Source: Magnaporthiopsis rhizophila
Lineage: Eukaryota > Ascomycota > Sordariomycetes > Magnaporthales > Magnaporthaceae
DNA length: 64,000 nt
Assembly: GCA_003049465.1 (NCBI GenBank)
Contig: PYSS01000103.1
Location: forward strand, 62,001-126,000
Direction of reading: 5' to 3'
The position numbers and the translations under genes were made by a program. Positions 58,550 to 64,000 of this stretch are shown here, piece by piece (the first letter of the stretch is position 1; each line of letters opens with the position of its first letter). The notes beneath the pieces are model-generated. The model was given only the letters and a program-made list of their open reading frames with translations. It searched no databases and was not told where the DNA came from.

Positions 58550-61500
58550 ATCAATTGCAGGCAAAAAATCCGAGGGCGTCACTATCGCCGGCAAAATGTA
58601 TAATAACCCTTTGACGGCCATACAAACACTTATCGCAGAAATCGAAAAACTTAAAAAAGCTTAGGCCAAGCTTTATATTGCTGTTAAATTTTATAAATTC
58701 CTTTTACCTAATAAATATAATAAAAAAAAAAGCAAAATCAAAACGTTCCTAACCGAATATAAAGGGTATTTTTTGTTTTATTAAGACCATTTTCAGCGGG
58801 AAAAACAGAAAATTACTTATACGGCTATGCGTTTAAATAATAAGGTTAAGGATTAATTCGAACCCATTTGGTCCAATTATTTAAAAAGGCACAATAAATC
58901 CAAGGAAAAAACCAAACTAATATTTGCCGATTTCGAAAAGTTTGGTAAAAAGGTTGCCAAGGTTTTCGGGCAAATTAACAAAAAACGGGTGGCCGAAAAG
59001 AAATTATTTTAGCTCCGGCAAAAAAGCCCCGTATTAATTTATATCTCCGAGTTTTAATAACTGATTAACAAATTTGATTGGACGGAAAATACCAAAATAA
59101 CCCAGTTTTATTAGGGGCTAAAGGATAATATAAAAAACAAATTATCCAAGCAAAAATAACCTGAAAATTTTGTTAATTATATTATTATAGTTATTTATAT
59201 CAGTAATAAACTGTACAAATGCTGCTTTGAAAAAAAAATTTAACAAACCAAGCCAATAATGCAAAATAATAAAGCCAACCAGAAAAAGGCGAGATAATAA
59301 TAATTTATAGTTTACAGTACACATTTTGGACCCATAAATTTTAGTACAGGAGTTATATACCAGTATAAGAAACAGAAGCACGTTAGGTTTAAGGACCCAA
59401 AGGACGGGAAATATTTCAAATATAAAAAAAAGGGATATATTAAAAAAGATTATCCGCAGAAAAACCGATAAGCGGTTATTTTTTGCCAAAAAGGCGCGCT
59501 AAAGGGCCATTAGCCCATAACCCTAAATTTTTCCAAAACGATCGAATAAATAACAAAAAAAAGCCTGTGCCCTGGAGCATTGTTTAATTGGATTTATTGT
59601 TTTGACAGGAACTATATAATTTATTATTTTGATAAAAATGTTATAGGGTATTACCCCAAATAACGGTTTGCTATATTATAATAAGCTGGTTAATTCCGGG
59701 ATAATAGCAGAAAATTTAAAAAATTAGCCCAGTGCAAAAACGCATCAAACACCTTAATTAATAATTTTAAAAAAAAGTTAAATATAAATGCGAAAATGGA
59801 ATTATTTTTGGGCCAAATGCATTAATTATAAGCCCAGAAAAAAAAATTAGGCCTAATAAAATACTGAAAAACCACGAAAATGGATCCTAATAATAGGGAA
59901 TTTAACAGGGAACAATAAATGGTTAATTTTAAAAAATTTCAGCAAAAATTCGGTTAATAACTGATTAATATAAGGAAATAACCCTTTATAACCAAAAAGG
60001 AAATACAGAAAATATATACCTTATTTAGGTTTTTGGAAATAAACCGGTGGTTTTGGGATTAGCCCAAACCTATTAGCGGTTTAATATGCGAAAAACCGGC
60101 GCAAAACGATAAAAAAAAGCCTTTAAATTAGCTAAGGGATAATTAATCGGTTATTTATTATAGGGCACTATTTGAAAATATTCCGAACCTAAATTAATAG
60201 TTAGCGCGGTTATATGCGCTAAACCACAAAAATATAAATCCCGATACGGGCTATTATAATAAGCTTTTTTGGGCCAAATGCCTGTATAACGATTATAAAT
60301 AATATATGGCCAAAAAATTAAAGCACAATTTTTTTTTACAAAAAAAAGAAGAAAAACCAGTGCGGTACTTATAACAAAAATACCAATTTCCGAAATGGTG
60401 GATAATAAAAATGGGCTATAAAAGTTTTGCAGCAACCTTTATGCTATTATTAGCTTATTTTATAATATGCTTGGCAGGAATTTTTATATACCAAATATGC
60501 AGGAAACCGAAGTGTAAGGTACATATGGAAAAAAAAGCAAAAGCCTGGATAAACGGATTTGCCCGATTTGCAGGAATAATTGGGGGCCGAAAGTAAATAC
60601 CCCAGGCAAAAAATTAAAAAGCTTATCCAAAAATAAGGCATAAGTGGAATAATAATTAATAAAATTTTTAACGGTAACAATTACCGATCAATATAAATAT
60701 ATTAAAATAATAATATATTAGAAAAGGCGAAAAATAAAAATTATAATCGATTATAAAGCCCAAAAAAATTATTTTTTACCAAAAATGGTAAAAAAATACA
60801 GCATTTTAATATATTAAAAAAAGGAACCATATAATTTTATAATAATAAAATAGGAGCTAATTATATTTAATAAAGGAAAAATCGATACTAAAACTGATTA
60901 TTTTAAATTTTAACTTTTGGGAAAAATTTGCAAAATAATCCTGAATGTTATAAATATAAAAAGGGAAAATCTGATTTTAAATATTCCATAGCTTAAAAAG
61001 TACAACCCTTTAATAAATTGGATTATTAAATAAATTTAATAAAAAAAATTACCATTAACCAGTAAGGAAGCCCAACAGCCACAGGCCCCGGATAATAAAG
61101 ATCGGACGCCAGGAAGGATAGCCGCGATGGTAGCAGAACATAATAATCAGCCCTGGCAAACCGCACCAACCGAAATACCAATAAATACGGATATAAATGG
61201 ATCTAACAAGCAGAAAATTACTAAAAATGGATTTAAAAATGTTCCTAAAAAATATTACAAATATTGGAGGTTGTTTCAAAAAAATTTGGAAATGGTATTA
61301 CCGGAACACGGACCGTTTAACCATAAGATTAAGCTTAAACCAGAAATATAATTTAAATACCAAAAGTTGTATTAATTAAATTTTTGGCAAAAAAAGCTGT
61401 TATAAAAATAGCTAAAAAAAAAAATCAGAAAGGGATTTATTAGATTTTTCGATTTTCCTGTGGGATATAAAATTTTGTTTATTTTTAAAAAAAATGGGGA

Positions 61501-63932
61501 GGAATGGATATATATCGATTATTATTCGTTAAATCAGAAAATAATAAAGGATCGGTATCTTTTATCTTTAATTAATAAATTTAAAGATAAGTTTGGAAAA
61601 AACCGGTGGTTTATAACCCTAAATTTATGCAAAGCTTATAGCTTATTAAAAATTAAGGAAAGGGATAAATGGAAAACCGCTTTTTGGACCAAGCTTAAAA
61701 TTTTCGAATTATTGGTAATAATTTTTGGGCTTATTAATGTACCAGTTATATTTTAGCAAATAATTAACCATATATTACAAAAATATTTCGATATTTTTGC
61801 TTTTATATATCTGGATAATATCCTGATTTTTTTAAATATATTAAAAAAATACAAATAATATATGCATAAAGTGTTATAAAAATTGCAGGATATAAAGCTT
61901 TTAGTTAACCCGGACAAATATATATGGTATTTTTTAAAGGTAATTTTTCTCGGGTTTATTATTAAATAAAAGAAAGTTCGGATAAAACCTAAAAAGGTAC
62001 AGGTAATAAAAGATTAGCCTGTATCCATTATAGTTAAAAAAGTACAAGGTTTTTTGGGGTTTTTAAATTTTTACCGAAAATTTATCCAAAATTTTAACAA
62101 AAAGGTTATACTATTTATGGATTTTACCAAAAACGATACCCAGTTTTATTAGGGGACACAAAAATAAATAGCTTTCGATTTGCTAAAAAAAGTTATTATT
62201 TAAATACCGGTACTGGTAATACTAAACCCAAAAAAACCCTTTGAAATTGAAATTAATACATCGGATTTTGCTATTGGAAAATAATTGGAGCAATAAAACG
62301 ATTAAGGAAAACTGCACCTTTGCGCGTTTTTTTTGCAAAAATTGAATGGATTTGAGCTAAATTATCAAATTTACGATAAAAAGCTTTTTGTTATTATTAA
62401 AGTTTTGGAGGAATAAAAGATGTATTTATGCAAAACTAATTATCAAATTATGGTATATACCGATTATAAAAACTTATTACAGTTTACCACTAGCTAGGTA
62501 TTAAATAAAAGATAAATCCGATAAAGCCAATTTTTTTAAGATTATAATCTTCGAATTGAAGTTAGGAAAGGGTTAAAAAACGGCCGAGCGGATGCTTTGA
62601 ATTATCGATTAAACTATTAGGTGGATATACCACCAGAAACATGCGCAGTTTTGGCCAAAAAACTAAACGGATCCCTGATTTCGGTGCAGCGGGCGTTGGT
62701 TAAAACGATCCGACAGAAAAGTTAAATCCCAGAAAAAATCCAGCAAATTTATAGCCAAATGGCTAATAGATACCAGGGGATTATTAAAATCTGGAAAAGA
62801 TTTTGTTAATATTATGGGTTTATAAGAATCTGCGCCGAGATACAAAAAGTAATTAAAGATTATAAGAGCTGCGCAAAAAATAAAGCAAACAGATACAAGC
62901 CTTATGGATTATTTTAGCCTTTGTTAGCGTTTAGCAAGGTTTGGCAAAAAGTTATAATGGATTTTGTTATAGGGCTATCCAAATTAAAAGAATCCTTTAT
63001 AAATATCCAGTACGATAATATTATAATAATAATTGACCGATTTACCAAATATGCTATATATTTATTGTTTAAGGAAAATGCAAAAATTATAAAGCTGGTT
63101 TATATTTTTATCCGAAATATGATTGCAAAATATGGAACGCCAGAATATATGATTATAGACCGAGATAAGCTGTTTAATAGCAAGTTTTGGAAATAGCTTA
63201 TAGCCAGTTTAGGTGCAGAATATGCCTTTTTTACGGTTTATTATCCGCAAATAGATGGATAAACGGAACGAATAAACCAAACCATAAAATAATATTTATA
63301 TTATTTTGTTAATTATAAATAAGATAATTGGGTATAATTATTTTTTATGGTTTAATTTGCATATAACAGTTTAATGCACGAAAGTACGGGGATTATGCTG
63401 TTTTATGCAAATTATGGGTTTATATTTACGGTGTACAGGGAGCTTAGGGCAGGATTATATGCTTTAATAGCGGAAATACAGGTGAAAAAGTTTATTAAGC
63501 TGCACAAGAACCTTTAGGCAAAATTAGAGGAATTGCGATAGCGCATATTTATGCAGGCCAACAAAAAAAAAATCGAGGGACCAATTTTTAAGAAGGGGGA
63601 TAGCATTTATCTTTTTCGATATAATATTAAAACAAAATAATCAAATAATAAGCTAAACCATAAAAAATTGGGATTGTTCAAAATTTTAAGGAAGATTTCC
63701 AACGTTAATTACGAATTTTAACTGCCACCAATTATGCATAACCACCCGGTTTTTTACGTTAATTTGCTTGAACCAGCACCACCAGGGTTTGAAAGTAACA
63801 AATTAGTGAAAATCGACCCAAAACAGGAGTACAAAATCGAAAAAATTTTGGACGAAAATATTATCGACAGAACCAAGCATTATTTAGTTAAATAGGCAGG
63901 GTACGAAATTAAAAAAAGTATTTGGGAAAAAA
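58550..63932 (+). pseudogene. E7 gag-pol, RIP-inactivated and interrupted by E8
   Basis: Gag at about 58550-59475 ends in YFKYKKKGYIKKDYPQKNR (zinc-knuckle Cys now Tyr). RT lies at about 61440-61960 with YLDN at 61808-61819, RNase H at about 62200-62500, and integrase at about 62700-63290 (MDFVIGLSKLKESF, then YDNIIIIIDRFTKYAIY). The chromodomain begins at about 63820 (YKIEKILDEN) and is cut at 63932 after KKSIWEK. Stops are frequent. Confidence 0.83.
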
Positions 63933-64000
63933 TGTTACAAACGGTTCTCTGCTCCTAGGGTAGGGTACGTTAGGAGAGGCGCTGAGCAGTAGATTTTTAT
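63933..64000 (-). mobile_element. E8: start of another family LTR in the opposite orientation
   Basis: TGTTACAAACGGTTCTCTGC is the mirror of the family LTR end (ACCGTTTGTAACA), so a new element, or at least an LTR, begins here inside the E7 chromodomain. AAAAA at 63928-63932 would be its duplication. It runs off the window. Confidence 0.75.

Larger units (their letters stand above)
58048..63932 (+). mobile_element. E7: Ty3/Gypsy chromovirus, 3' end beyond the window
   Basis: The 5' LTR is 58048-58496 and pol is on the plus strand. It is interrupted inside the chromodomain by another LTR at 63933. The preceding five bases GGCTG (58043-58047) should be its duplication, but the other end is not in view. 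Its LTR start and parts of pol are less mutated than in E6. Confidence 0.85.

Noticed and set aside
9522..64000. tRNA or rRNA genes within the AT-rich blocks
   Set aside because: No cloverleaf or conserved A/B box pair was seen when reading through; short GC islands there are LTR ends.

Overview
The window reads as filamentous ascomycete (Pezizomycotina) DNA. Short introns have GTRNGT donors and CTAAC-type branch points. The genes belong to fungal secondary-metabolite families, and about 48 kb is AT-rich retrotransposon with the C-to-T decay typical of repeat-induced point mutation (RIP). The genus cannot be fixed from the sequence.

Layout. 1-2735 is the 3' end of a highly reducing polyketide synthase of the LovB type (ketoreductase, ACP, truncated condensation domain), with three introns and several lesions. 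4018-4749 (-) is an intact FSH1/LovG-like serine hydrolase, the type that releases product from such a synthase. 5259-6416 is a 2-oxoglutarate/Fe(II) oxygenase with four in-frame TAG codons and one frameshift. 7031-8056 (-) is an intact secreted GH54 arabinofuranosidase without its usual C-terminal CBM42. 9522-36347 is one nested retrotransposon block. 37358-38329 is a Cys-rich hypothetical protein. 38913-39650 is the C-terminal part of what looks like an AflR-type regulator. 40253-41227 (-) is a broken LaeA-like methyltransferase. 41589-42985 (-) is a broken P450 whose 5' end is cut off by a retrotransposon LTR. 42986-64000 is a second nested retrotransposon block.

The host genes look like a decaying polyketide cluster: synthase, releasing hydrolase, oxygenase, regulator, methyltransferase and P450. 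It is split by a 27-kb transposon block and bounded on the right by another. Only the hydrolase, the GH54 enzyme and the Cys-rich ORF are open.

The transposons are mostly one family of Ty3/Gypsy chromovirus with 450-500 bp LTRs, Gag with a zinc knuckle, protease, RT, RNase H, integrase and chromodomain. Target-site duplications and nesting order the insertions. E1 (9522-36347) was hit by E2 (10245-17509, TSD ATTTA) and by a compound E3+E4 insertion (21048-35717, TSD CCAGA). A different element, E5 (42986-58047), was hit by E6 (47096-54413, TSD GGTGG). Its right LTR was hit by E7 (from 58048), which was hit by E8 (from 63933). Every chromovirus copy whose 3' region is present carries a second, antisense gene between the chromodomain and the 3' LTR. 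It encodes a Cys-rich plus coiled-coil protein and runs tail to tail with pol. This accessory gene, and the copy-specific hairpin minisatellites in the LTRs, are the most interesting structures here.
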